A stretch of 64,000 nt of DNA from Flavobacterium chungbukense (GTDB taxonomy: Bacteria; Bacteroidota; Bacteroidia; Flavobacteriales; Flavobacteriaceae): positions 186,001-250,000 of the forward strand of contig NZ_JAJGZV010000005.1 in assembly GCF_020805785.1 (NCBI RefSeq), in the 5' to 3' direction. Under the pieces are notes generated by a model. It did not search any database. It saw nothing but the letters and a program-made list of their open reading frames with translations, and had not been told where the DNA came from. This document shows, one piece after another, positions 8,829-16,614 of this stretch (positions within the stretch are counted from its first letter, which is position 1; each line of letters begins with the position of its first letter). The translations under genes were made by a program, and so were the position numbers.

Positions 8829-8904
8829 AGCAATGTATAAATGGCGATTTCTCTGGCTTTATACATTTAGATGCTAAACTATATCCTACCTCGGTAGGAG
8901 AGCA
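8829..8904 (-). promoter_or_regulatory. Structured 5' leader of rpsB
   Basis: On the minus strand two hairpins follow each other. The first is TCCTACC / GGTAGGA with a two-base loop (8884-8899). The second is a long stem in which AATGTATAAA pairs with TTTATACATT, extended by TAGC / GCTA across a bulge (about 8829-8877). Such structure about 30-100 nt before a ribosomal protein gene suggests an autoregulatory leader. The structure is seen in the sequence; the role is inferred. Confidence 0.6.
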
Positions 8905-8944
8905 ACAATAACTGTGTTTTTTAATTTCAATAAATAATTGATAA

Positions 8945-8969
8945 TGTCTTGTCCCATTTGAACAAGACA
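8945..8969 (-). terminator. Hairpin after rpsI, possible weak terminator
   Basis: Perfect 8-bp stem TGTCTTGT / ACAAGACA immediately downstream of rpsI. The following minus-strand sequence (TTATCAATTATTT) is only moderately U-rich, so it may give partial termination or 3'-end processing before rpsB. Confidence 0.45.
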
Positions 8970-8976
8970 GGTAATA

Positions 8977-9363
8977 TTAACGTTTAGAGAACTGGAATCT
9001 CTTACGAGCTTTCTTCTGACCGAATTTCTTACGTTCAACCATTCTTGGATCTCTTGTTAATAAACCTTCTGGTTTAAGAATTCCTCTGTTTTCAGCGTTA
9101 ACTTCACACATTACGCGTGCTAATGCCATTCTTACAGCCTCTGCCTGACCAGTTGAACCACCTCCGTAAACGTTTACTTTTACATCAAAGTTGTTTACAT
9201 TTTCTGTCATAGACAATGGTTGTAAAACTTTGTATTGTAAAGTTGCAGTTGGAAAGTAAGTTGCGAATTCTTTTTTGTTTACAGTGATGTTTCCAGTTCC
9301 TTCAGAAACGTATACACGTGCAACAGCGGTTTTTCTTCTACCGATTTTGTGAATAACTCCCAT
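8977..9363 (-). CDS. rpsI: 30S ribosomal protein S9
   Basis: S9 sits in the small-subunit head, and its C-terminal tail contacts P-site tRNA. The 128-residue product has the S9 signature (GGGSTGQAEAVRMALAR) and ends in the expected basic tail, KARKRFQFSKR. Its ATG overlaps the rplM stop (TAATG), giving the conserved rplM-rpsI pair with translational coupling. Complete and ordinary. Confidence 0.97.
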   Translation of the reverse strand: MGVIHKIGRRKTAVARVYVSEGTGNITVNKKEFATYFPTATLQYKVLQPLSMTENVNNFDVKVNVYGGGSTGQAEAVRMALARVMCEVNAENRGILKPEGLLTRDPRMVERKKFGQKKARKRFQFSKR

Positions 9364-9818
9364 TACTTAAGATCATTTAGGTTAACAGTTCTAGGTTTTT
9401 GAGCTCCGTGAGTATGCTCAGCACCTACAACAACATTTAGATTTCTAAAAAGTTCAGCTCCTAATTTGTTTTTAGGTAACATTCCTTTTACAGCTTTTTC
9501 TACTAATAATGCAGGGTTTTTAGCTTGCAATACTTTAGCAGTTAAAGTTCTTTGTCCTCCTGGGTAACCTGTATGACGCATGTAAATTTTGTCATTCAAT
9601 TTTGTACCTGTAAGGTTAATTTTTTCTGAGTTGATAACAATTACGTTATCTCCACAGTCAACGTGCGGTGTGTAACTTGGCTTGTACTTACCTCTTAAGA
9701 TCATTGCAACTTTAGAAGCAAGACGTCCTAAGTTATGACCTTCAGCGTCAACAACAATCCACTCTTTAGTTACAGTGGTTTTGTTAGCTGAAACTGTTTT
9801 GTAGCTTAATGCGTCCAT
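9363..9818 (-). CDS. rplM: 50S ribosomal protein L13
   Basis: L13 is an early-assembly protein of the large subunit. The 151-residue product has the family landmarks EWIVVDAEGHNLGRLAS, the GKYKPSYTPHVDCGD segment and GMLPKNKLG. It is the first gene of the rplM-rpsI pair. A textbook Bacteroidota promoter (9862-9892) lies upstream, with a palindrome at its start point. Confidence 0.97.
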   Translation of the reverse strand: MDALSYKTVSANKTTVTKEWIVVDAEGHNLGRLASKVAMILRGKYKPSYTPHVDCGDNVIVINSEKINLTGTKLNDKIYMRHTGYPGGQRTLTAKVLQAKNPALLVEKAVKGMLPKNKLGAELFRNLNVVVGAEHTHGAQKPRTVNLNDLK

Positions 9819-9841
9819 AATATTATTTTAATTAAACATTC

Positions 9842-9892
9842 CATCCCCAATAAAGGGGATGCAAAAGTACAATTAATTATTTTAAAACCAAA
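9842..9892 (-). promoter_or_regulatory. rplM promoter with start-site palindrome
   Basis: The minus strand reads TTTG (9892-9889), 19 bp, then TACTTTTG (9869-9862), an exact match to the Bacteroidota -33/-7 pattern. Directly downstream is the palindrome CATCCCC (6 nt) GGGGATG (9842-9861). It would overlap the transcription start and could act as an operator or as a 5'-end hairpin in the L13 mRNA. Confidence 0.65.
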
Positions 9893-9953
9893 TACCTGAA
9901 AGAATATTTTATCTGCTGAAAATCAGGGCTTCAGTTTTTTAATTAATTAAGGA

Positions 9954-9990
9954 ATAAAAAAACCGTCTCCACAATAAAGTGAAGACGGTT
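9954..9990 (-). terminator. Terminator of the ferritin-like gene pair
   Basis: Minus-strand stem AACCGTCTTCAC / GTGGAGACGGTT followed by a run of seven T, 22 bp beyond the stop at 10012. Confidence 0.85.
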
Positions 9991-10011
9991 AAATATTTAG
10001 AAAAAAAATAA

Positions 10012-10824
10012 TTATACGATAAATATATTGGCAATATCAACTACTTGCTGTGTTGTAAGTGGTTCATCATAAGCTTCGGAGCCGGCTGCAGCGCCAAAAG
10101 CGGTTGCTGTATTAAATCCTGCTTGAATGGTTACACCTTCGCCATCGTAAACAGCTTGGGTTGCTGCGGGCATTCCTGCACCTCTTTCTGCATTAGAGAT
10201 CCATCCTTTTAGACCTCGTAATCTTCTAACTTCTGAAGCGTGACGAGCTTCAACAGAATGAATCTGCAATGCCGCGGTCAATAAATCGGGTGTTGTAATT
10301 AGGTTTGCGGCTTGTCCTTTATATGCTCTAACCCCAGTATCCTCGAAAGCTTGTGCTAATGCTAAAAAGGTTGGGTAATCTCCAAACGGATTAAAAGCGC
10401 CTCCGACTGTAAAGTCAAAAGTGGGTTTCGGAACAAAGTTGGCACTTGCTGTACCGCCTAATCCTGCAATCAAAAATTTTACGTGATCAGATTCGTGAGC
10501 GGCAATTTGTTGAAATACTTTTAAATCGCGCCCGCCATTTTCAGAAGCTGGAATAACACCTGAATCTAATGCCATGGCGTAAAATTCGTTTTCAAGGTAT
10601 TCTAAAGTCAAAGCAAATTGTAAAGCTCCGATAGGAGTTGCTGGTGTTGCTGTAATGTCTTTAGCGAAAGCTTTATTAGTAAGAGCCGACAATCCGAAAG
10701 GAATTGAAGCTAAGGCTAAATTTTTTCCAATATTTCCAAACTGCGAAAAACTGTCTCTTCGAGAACCAGTACTATTCATTAAATTATCGTCAGTAAAGGA
10801 CTCTATAAATTTTAAAATGTTCAT
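10012..10824 (-). CDS. Ferritin-like domain protein, exported (second of pair)
   Basis: The 270-residue product has an N-terminal Tat-like segment (SRRDSF at about residue 22, then a hydrophobic stretch ending near AFAKD), so it is probably folded before export to the periplasm. The body matches a ferritin-like four-helix bundle (PF13668 type). Repeated acidic and His positions occur in LTLEYLENEFY, AAHESDHVKFL, AFEDTGVRAYKG and HSVEARHASEVRRL, which look like di-metal ligands. Its role (iron handling, peroxide defence or desiccation-related) is not known. It follows a paralogue 25 bp upstream and ends at a terminator. Confidence 0.82.
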   Translation of the reverse strand: MNILKFIESFTDDNLMNSTGSRRDSFSQFGNIGKNLALASIPFGLSALTNKAFAKDITATPATPIGALQFALTLEYLENEFYAMALDSGVIPASENGGRDLKVFQQIAAHESDHVKFLIAGLGGTASANFVPKPTFDFTVGGAFNPFGDYPTFLALAQAFEDTGVRAYKGQAANLITTPDLLTAALQIHSVEARHASEVRRLRGLKGWISNAERGAGMPAATQAVYDGEGVTIQAGFNTATAFGAAAGSEAYDEPLTTQQVVDIANIFIV

Positions 10825-10849
10825 AATTTCTAAGTTTTAACGGTTAAGA

Positions 10850-11596
10850 TTAAGGCAAGTATTTAGCTGTAAATTTTGTGGTAATAAAATTGGCAGCAAT
10901 CGGCAGTATTTTAGACGGATCTTTTGCATCGTCTAAACCTGTTGACATATTTACAATATCATCTCCGGCAAAATCTTTAGAATTCGGATTAATCAAACTT
11001 CTTATTGCAGCGGCATGTCTTGCTTCTACAGAAACAATTTTTCCTGCTAATAATAGGTAGTCGGCTGTCTTAATCAATTTACCAGCACCGTTATAGGCCG
11101 CAACTCCTGTATCTTCTAATGCTTTTGCAGTAGCCAGAACTTCGGTACGGCTGTTGAAATTTAAGGAACCATAATTAAAGGCCAAAGTAGGAAGTAATTG
11201 TGAGCTAGGATCGGGAAGTGCTCCATTTAAAGCAGCTTTGAAAAAATCTCTGTGAACGACTTCGTGGTGGTACAAGTCTGTTAAAACTTCGCGTTCAAGA
11301 CTGCTGAATGCGCTATTAAAATTGCTGGCATTAACAACTTTAGTGTAAAAATCGGCTTCTAATTGTTCAAGAGCGTACGCATATGTTAATACTCCAAAAT
11401 CTCCAGAACCTAAATCGAAGACACCATTTCTGATTCCTGGCAGAGAAGTGTCTGGCATATTGTTATCATTGTCGTTGTCGCTGCAACCAGCTAGAACTAA
11501 ACCTGTGGTCACTAATGTTAATCCACTGAGCTTAAGAAAGCTCCTTCTGCTATTCAGTGAAGGGTCAACTTCATGAATTTTAACTTCGTTTTTCAT
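10850..11596 (-). CDS. Ferritin-like domain protein, Tat-type lipoprotein (first of pair)
   Basis: A paralogue of the next gene. From the ATG at 11596 the product is 248 residues; an in-frame ATG at 11632 would add 12. The N-terminus has a twin-arginine motif (SRRSFLKLSG) followed by a lipobox (LAGC), so it is probably a Tat-exported, lipid-anchored protein. The bundle motifs are YALEQLEADFY, YHHEVVHRDFF, ALEDTGVAAYNG and VSVEARHAAAIRSL, in the same order and spacing as its neighbour. The pair probably forms one operon. A LacI-family regulator is transcribed divergently 208 bp away and could control it. Function unknown. Confidence 0.8.
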   Translation of the reverse strand: MKNEVKIHEVDPSLNSRRSFLKLSGLTLVTTGLVLAGCSDNDNDNNMPDTSLPGIRNGVFDLGSGDFGVLTYAYALEQLEADFYTKVVNASNFNSAFSSLEREVLTDLYHHEVVHRDFFKAALNGALPDPSSQLLPTLAFNYGSLNFNSRTEVLATAKALEDTGVAAYNGAGKLIKTADYLLLAGKIVSVEARHAAAIRSLINPNSKDFAGDDIVNMSTGLDDAKDPSKILPIAANFITTKFTAKYLP

Positions 11597-11751
11597 AATC
11601 AAGTTTTTTAATAGGTTAACAACATTGGTCATTAGTTGTTTGGTATTTAATTATTAACGAAATTTTAGGAGATACGGTTTCAGAAAAATCTGCTTTTTTA
11701 ATATTATTTCGAATAAATGGTATAATTTGAAATACTGCTAGTTGTTTTTTG

Positions 11752-11780
11752 TTGTATTTTCGGTAATTCTACTATATTTG
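11752..11780 (+). promoter_or_regulatory. Promoter of the LacI-family regulator gene
   Basis: TTG at 11752-11754, 18 bp, then TATATTTG at 11773-11780, matching the Bacteroidota -33/-7 consensus, 24 bp before the ATG. Confidence 0.65.
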
Positions 11781-11804
11781 TATTAATTACATAAACTTTT
11801 ATAG

Positions 11805-12830
11805 ATGAAAGCTAAAGCAACTCTAAAACAAATTGCCAAAGAACTAGGAGTTTCGGTATCAACAGTATCTAAAGCGCTGAATGACAGTCCGGAAATTAGT
11901 GAGCAAACAAAGGTTAAGATTAAGGAGTATGCCAAACTCAAAAATTATAAGCCGAATGTTATTGGTTTGAATTTAAAAAATCGTAAAACAAAAACGATCG
12001 GCGTAATTATTCCTAATATTTTGAATTCATTCTTCGCGAAAGTTTTTAGCGGTATTGAGAAAGTTGCCGATAAAAAAGGATACAATGTAATTACGTGTAT
12101 TTCGAATGAATCTTTAGAGAAAGAAGTTCATACTTTAGAAATGCTAAGTAACGGAACAATTGATGGCTTCATTTTGTCTGTTTCGCAAGAAGCGCAAAAA
12201 CTTCAAGATTACAATCATTTTTCTGAAATTATTAATGATGGAACGCCAATTGTAATGTTTGATCGCATTGCTGATGAAGTGGATTGTGATAAAGTTGTAG
12301 TAGATGATTTTGATTCGGCTTTAAACTCAACACAGCATTTAATTGATTTAGGATGTAAAAATATTGCGTTGATTTCTTCTGTAGATAATATAAGTGTTGG
12401 AAGATTAAGAACAGAAGGCTATTTGAAAGCTTTAAAAGACAATAATATTCCGGTTAACGAAAAAATTATTCTTCGTACCGATTCTGAAGAAGATATGAAA
12501 GCTAAAATCGAAGGCATTTTTGATCATAAAATTGACGGAATTTTTGCTTTGGATGAAAATGATTCAGTTGCCGCTCTAAGAGTAAGTTTGAAAAAAGGAT
12601 ACAGAGTTCCAGAAGATATCTCAATTATTGGTTTTGCTGACGGAATTTTAGCTTCAAGACGTTTATCGCCAAGTTTGACAACCGTAAGTCAGCACGGAGT
12701 TGAAATTGGAGAAGTAGCGGCGAAAAGATTAATCGAAAGATTAGAAGAGCCAGAAGGAACAGTTTCTGAATATGAAACAATCGTCATCAAGACAAAATTG
12801 AAAGAAAGAGAATCGACTCGAAAAAAATAA
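11805..12830 (+). CDS. LacI/GalR-family transcriptional regulator
   Basis: A 341-residue DNA-binding regulator. The N-terminal helix-turn-helix and hinge helix are typical (TLKQIAKELGVSVSTVSKAL, then KIKEYAKLKNYKPN). A periplasmic-binding-protein-like effector domain follows (TIGVIIPNILNSFFAKVFSGIE; IIGFADGILASRRLSPSLTTV near the end). Such proteins usually sense a sugar or nucleoside and control nearby catabolic genes, but no sugar genes are adjacent. The only divergent neighbours are the ferritin-like pair. A terminator follows at 12841. Ligand and targets unknown. Confidence 0.92.
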   Translation: MKAKATLKQIAKELGVSVSTVSKALNDSPEISEQTKVKIKEYAKLKNYKPNVIGLNLKNRKTKTIGVIIPNILNSFFAKVFSGIEKVADKKGYNVITCISNESLEKEVHTLEMLSNGTIDGFILSVSQEAQKLQDYNHFSEIINDGTPIVMFDRIADEVDCDKVVVDDFDSALNSTQHLIDLGCKNIALISSVDNISVGRLRTEGYLKALKDNNIPVNEKIILRTDSEEDMKAKIEGIFDHKIDGIFALDENDSVAALRVSLKKGYRVPEDISIIGFADGILASRRLSPSLTTVSQHGVEIGEVAAKRLIERLEEPEGTVSEYETIVIKTKLKERESTRKK

Positions 12831-12836
12831 AAATAA

Positions 12837-12864
12837 AAAAACCATCAGCTGATGGTTTTTTTTA
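12837..12864. terminator. Bidirectional terminator after the lacI-type gene
   Basis: Perfect palindrome ACCATCAGCTGATGGT (12841-12856) flanked by an A-tract and a T-tract. It serves the plus-strand regulator and the minus-strand gene ending at 12885. Confidence 0.88.
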
Positions 12865-12884
12865 TGAAAATAGATTTGCAGTTG

Positions 12885-13394
12885 TTAATTTGTTCCATCA
12901 AATACGAGATTGTCTCCATAAACATTTTTGCATGCGACGTAAATTTCTTTCGGCAATCCATTTTTGAAACTAATTTTTGAAATAATCTTTTTGTCGCATT
13001 CGTGATCTTTATTAGCAAAGATTAAAATACGATCTTTAATTTCCTTAGGTAAATTACTTTCTCTTGGAGCGTAATAATTTCCTAAATATTGATTTTTGCC
13101 ATTAAATACTAATATTCTACTGGTACTTCTACATGACATGCCCCACGTCCAGATATAATTCATGATTTTGTAGGTTCTTCCTTTGTTGGTTTTTAAAATA
13201 CCTAAATAGGTTAAAGAAGTTTCAGTTCCTCCTTTATCATTCCATTTCCCGAAAACATACTCTTTTCCAATTCTGTTTTTTCGAAGAACTTCCAATCTAA
13301 TGTTTTCATCATTTACTTGGGCATATCCTAATTCAGAAACTCCCATTGTAAGTAAAACAAAAAATAGCTTAATTATGATTGTTCTCTTAATCAT
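12885..13394 (-). CDS. Hypothetical secreted protein
   Basis: A 169-residue protein with a clear signal peptide (hydrophobic core FFVLLTMGVSELGYAQ). The mature part of about 145 residues contains four cysteines, including one in MSCRST and one in HECDKK, and several aromatic residues. I recognise no family or motif. It lies between a terminator and the polA 3' end, transcribed toward the lacI-type gene. Upstream, the polA gene ends at 13463 on the same strand, so read-through from polA is possible. Function unknown; probably periplasmic or surface-exposed. Confidence 0.7.
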   Translation of the reverse strand: MIKRTIIIKLFFVLLTMGVSELGYAQVNDENIRLEVLRKNRIGKEYVFGKWNDKGGTETSLTYLGILKTNKGRTYKIMNYIWTWGMSCRSTSRILVFNGKNQYLGNYYAPRESNLPKEIKDRILIFANKDHECDKKIISKISFKNGLPKEIYVACKNVYGDNLVFDGTN

Positions 13395-13420
13395 TAAAAG
13401 GTACAGTTTAGATTATTTAG

Positions 13421-13462
13421 AAATCTAAAATCTAAAATCAAAAATCTGAAATCTAAAATAAA
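13421..13462. repeat. Heptamer array, six units, abutting the polA stop
   Basis: Six consecutive 7-bp units (AAATCTA, AAATCTA, AAATCAA, AAATCTG, AAATCTA, AAATAAA) fill exactly 42 bp and end against the polA stop codon at 13463. Length and position match the array after rpsB, but the unit sequence differs. Confidence 0.7.
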
Positions 13463-16312
13463 TTAATGCGCTTCTAACCAATCTTTCCCTAAACCTAATT
13501 CAACTTCAAGCGGAACTGCCATTTTAAATGCATTTTCCATTTCGTGTTTAATCATCGGTTGGATTTTTTCGAGTTCATCATTGTGAACATCGAACACAAG
13601 CTCATCATGTACTTGAAGCAACATTCTTGATTTCCAGTTTTCGTCACGAAGTTTTTTATGAATGTTAATCATCGCGATTTTAATTACATCGGCTGCGCTT
13701 CCTTGAATTGGTGCGTTTACAGCATTTCGCTCTGCGGCACTTCTTACAACCGCATTGGCAGAATTGATATCTTTAAGATAACGGCGACGACCTAAAATAG
13801 TCTGTACGTAACCTTTTTCTCTAGCAAAATCAACTTGTTCTGAAATATAAGATTTAAGACGAGGATATGTTTTGTAATACGCATCAATTAAAGCGGCACT
13901 TTCGCTTCTTGAAAGAGAAGTTTGGTTACTCAATCCAAAAGCAGAAACACCATAAATAATTCCAAAGTTTACAGTTTTGGCATTACTTCTTTGTTCGCGA
14001 GAAACTTCTTCTAAAGCAACATCAAAAACTTTTGCTGCTGTTGCTCTGTGAATATCTTCTCCATTTTGAAAAGCTGCAATCATATTTTCTTCACCGCTCA
14101 AAGCAGCAATAATTCGCAATTCTATTTGAGAGTAATCGGCAGAGATTAAGGTATGGTTTTCATCGCGTGCCACAAAAGCTTTACGAATCTGACGGCCTCT
14201 TTCGGTACGAATCGGAATGTTCTGCAAGTTCGGATTGTTAGAACTCAAACGTCCAGTTGCAGCAACAGTTTGCATATAATCGGTATGAACGCGCAAAGTC
14301 TTTTTATCAACTTGTTCTGGTAAAGCCAAAATATAAGTACTTTGTAATTTTACCATTTGACGCCAATCTAAAATCTGTTTTACAATCGGATTGTCATTTG
14401 CCAAATAAGTTAAAACTTCTTCTCCAGTCGCATATTGACCGGTTTTAGTTTTCTTTTGTTTTGTGCCTCCAATTTTTAGTTTGTCAAATAATATATCTCC
14501 TAATTGTTTTGGAGAAGCCAAGTTGAATTTCTCACCAGCAGTCTCGTATATTTTTTCTTCTAAAGATTTGATTTCAACTTCCATTTCAGAAGACATTCCT
14601 TTTAAGAAATCTACATCCAAACGAATTCCTTCTGTTTCCATGTCGGCTAAAACACTTACTAATGGAATTTCGATTTCATCAAATAACTTTTTAGTTTCCG
14701 TTTTGTCTAATTCTGTGGTAAAAATTTCTTTTAATTGTAAAGTGATATCAGCATCTTCGGCAGCATATTCTTTTATATCTTCTAAAGGAACATCGCGCAT
14801 AGAAAGCTGATTTTTTCCTTTTTTGCCAATTAAAGTTTCAATAGATTTTGGAGAATATTTTAAATACGTTTCTGCCAAAATATCCATGTTATGACGCATA
14901 TCTGGATTAATCAAATAGTGCGCAATCATGGTATCAAAAAGTTTTCCTTTTACAGTAACACCATAATTAGAAAGAATTTTTAAATCGTATTTTAAGTTTT
15001 GTCCGATTTTCTCAATATTTTCATTTTCAAAAAATGGAACAAATTTATTAATCAAAATTTGAGCTTCTTCCTGACTTTCCGGAAACGGAACATAAAATGC
15101 TTTTCCTTTTTCATAAGAGAAAGACATTCCGACTAATTCTGCATGAAGTGCGTCAATTCCTGTTGTTTCAGTATCGAAGCAAACTGAAGTCTGTTTTTCT
15201 AAATTTTGTAAAAGCATTTTAATACCTAAATCGCCTTGAATTGTTTGGTAAAAATGCTCTGTATTTTCTAAAGTACTGTAAAATGAATTTCTTGCTGCTT
15301 CGGCACTTTCATCAAGTGTAGTGCCGCCTCCGCCAAAAAGATCAAATTGGTCTTCGTTTTTAGGCTGCGGTTTTTTGTATAGTTTTGCATCTTGCTCTGG
15401 AGTTGAAGCCAGTTCATTTCCGCCACCCACTTTAAATAAATTATCAAATTGTTCTGCCATTCTTCTAAATTCCAATTCTTGAAAAATAGCGTCTGTTCTT
15501 TCGATATCAGGACGCGAAAGTTCATAATCATCTTCATTAAAAACAACATCACAGTCACAGATAATTGTGGCTAGTTTTTTAGATAAAATACCTTTTTCTT
15601 TATTAGCCTCGATATTCTCTTTCATTTTACCTTTTAATAAATGGGTATTTTCTAAAAGGTTTTCCATTGTGCCGAATTCTTTCAGGAATTTTTTGGCAGT
15701 AACTTCACCAACACCTGGTAATCCTGGAATATTATCCACGGCATCTCCCATCATTCCAAGAAAATCAATTACTTGTTCTGGTCTTTCCACTTCAAATTTT
15801 GCCAAAACTTCAGGAATTCCCCAAATTTCGATTCCATTGCCCATTCGAGCCGGTTTGTACATAAATATATTTTCAGAAACCAATTGGGCAAAATCCTTAT
15901 CAGGAGTTACCATATAAACCTTGTAATTCTGTTTTTCGGCTTGTTTAGCGATTGTTCCAATCAAATCATCGGCTTCACAGCCTGCAATTTCAATAATTGG
16001 AATATGCATGGCTTTCAATAATTCCTGAATATAGGGAATAGCAATTTTAATAGCCTCTGGCGTTGCGTCACGATTGGCTTTATATTCTGCGAACATTTCG
16101 GTTCTAACCTGGCTTCCTTCTTTATCAAAAGCTACAGCCAAATGATCTGGTTTTTCTCTTTTAATAACATCCAAAAGTGAGTTCATAAAACCCATAATTG
16201 CAGATGTGTCCATTCCTTTTGAATTGATTCTCGGGTTTTTTATAAAAGCATAATAACCACGAAAAATTAATGCATAAGCATCTAGAAGAAAAAGGCGTTT
16301 TTGAGTCGACAT
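13463..16312 (-). CDS. polA: DNA polymerase I
   Basis: Fills gaps and removes RNA primers in replication and repair. The 949-residue product has all three Pol I parts. The 5' nuclease is at about residues 1-300. The 3'-5' exonuclease starts near residue 375, and its FDTETTGID retains the catalytic Asp/Glu, so proofreading is likely intact. The polymerase domain has motif A (SADYSQIELR), the O-helix region (AKTVNFGIIYG) and motif C (QVHDELVFD). It is slightly longer than the E. coli protein (928). A long inverted repeat lies about 60 bp upstream of the start, between polA and the divergent small secreted protein gene. Confidence 0.97.
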   Translation of the reverse strand: MSTQKRLFLLDAYALIFRGYYAFIKNPRINSKGMDTSAIMGFMNSLLDVIKREKPDHLAVAFDKEGSQVRTEMFAEYKANRDATPEAIKIAIPYIQELLKAMHIPIIEIAGCEADDLIGTIAKQAEKQNYKVYMVTPDKDFAQLVSENIFMYKPARMGNGIEIWGIPEVLAKFEVERPEQVIDFLGMMGDAVDNIPGLPGVGEVTAKKFLKEFGTMENLLENTHLLKGKMKENIEANKEKGILSKKLATIICDCDVVFNEDDYELSRPDIERTDAIFQELEFRRMAEQFDNLFKVGGGNELASTPEQDAKLYKKPQPKNEDQFDLFGGGGTTLDESAEAARNSFYSTLENTEHFYQTIQGDLGIKMLLQNLEKQTSVCFDTETTGIDALHAELVGMSFSYEKGKAFYVPFPESQEEAQILINKFVPFFENENIEKIGQNLKYDLKILSNYGVTVKGKLFDTMIAHYLINPDMRHNMDILAETYLKYSPKSIETLIGKKGKNQLSMRDVPLEDIKEYAAEDADITLQLKEIFTTELDKTETKKLFDEIEIPLVSVLADMETEGIRLDVDFLKGMSSEMEVEIKSLEEKIYETAGEKFNLASPKQLGDILFDKLKIGGTKQKKTKTGQYATGEEVLTYLANDNPIVKQILDWRQMVKLQSTYILALPEQVDKKTLRVHTDYMQTVAATGRLSSNNPNLQNIPIRTERGRQIRKAFVARDENHTLISADYSQIELRIIAALSGEENMIAAFQNGEDIHRATAAKVFDVALEEVSREQRSNAKTVNFGIIYGVSAFGLSNQTSLSRSESAALIDAYYKTYPRLKSYISEQVDFAREKGYVQTILGRRRYLKDINSANAVVRSAAERNAVNAPIQGSAADVIKIAMINIHKKLRDENWKSRMLLQVHDELVFDVHNDELEKIQPMIKHEMENAFKMAVPLEVELGLGKDWLEAH

Positions 16313-16370
16313 ATAAAAAATATTAGTGTGTAAAAATAAACAATTGGAGGCTCAAAAAAGAAATTTTTTT

Positions 16371-16486
16371 TACCATATAAGTTATATAAGTTCATTTTAG
16401 CACAAACGCGCAGTGTAGAGGCGCACCGCAGTGCATCTAAATATTTACTATGAATTTTTAAATGAACTTATATAACTTATATGGTA
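16371..16486. repeat. Perfect 27-bp inverted repeat enclosing a REP-like palindrome
   Basis: The arms 16371-16397 (beginning TACCATATAAG) and 16460-16486 (ending CTTATATGGTA) are exact reverse complements over 27 bp, separated by 62 bp that contain a REP-like palindrome. The 302-bp gene-free region 16313-16614 otherwise holds only the promoter of the next gene. Both flanking genes point away, so this is not a terminator of either. It could be a MITE-like element or a cruciform-forming regulatory site. No target-site duplication is obvious. Confidence 0.75.
16415..16439. repeat. REP-like palindrome, copy 2
   Basis: GTAGAGGCGCAC, CGCA, GTGCATCTA. It shares its first 12 bases with the copy at 1957-1984 and lies in the loop of the long inverted repeat. 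Confidence 0.6.
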
Positions 16487-16537
16487 GAAAAACAAGAAGA
16501 GTTAATATCAAGTTAAAATTTTTTATTTGGTGGATTC

Positions 16538-16571
16538 TTCATTTTTTCTTCATGTTGTGAAGCTAATTTTG
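16538..16571 (+). promoter_or_regulatory. Promoter with 11-bp-spaced TTCAT direct repeat (upstream small gene)
   Basis: TTCAT at 16538-16542 and again at 16549-16553 (11-bp period), then a 10-bp gap and a TAATTTTG -7 box (16564-16571). Tandem half-sites one helical turn apart next to the core promoter are typical of OmpR/PhoB-family activators. The same layout occurs at 19048-19081. Confidence 0.7.
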
Positions 16572-16614
16572 ACATATAAATTAAAAGGTTATTAATTCTT
16601 AAATCTTAGAAATC

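Noticed and set aside
13463..16312. Possible loss of proofreading in polA
   Set aside because: The exonuclease motif FDTETTGID is present with its acidic residues, so no loss is indicated.
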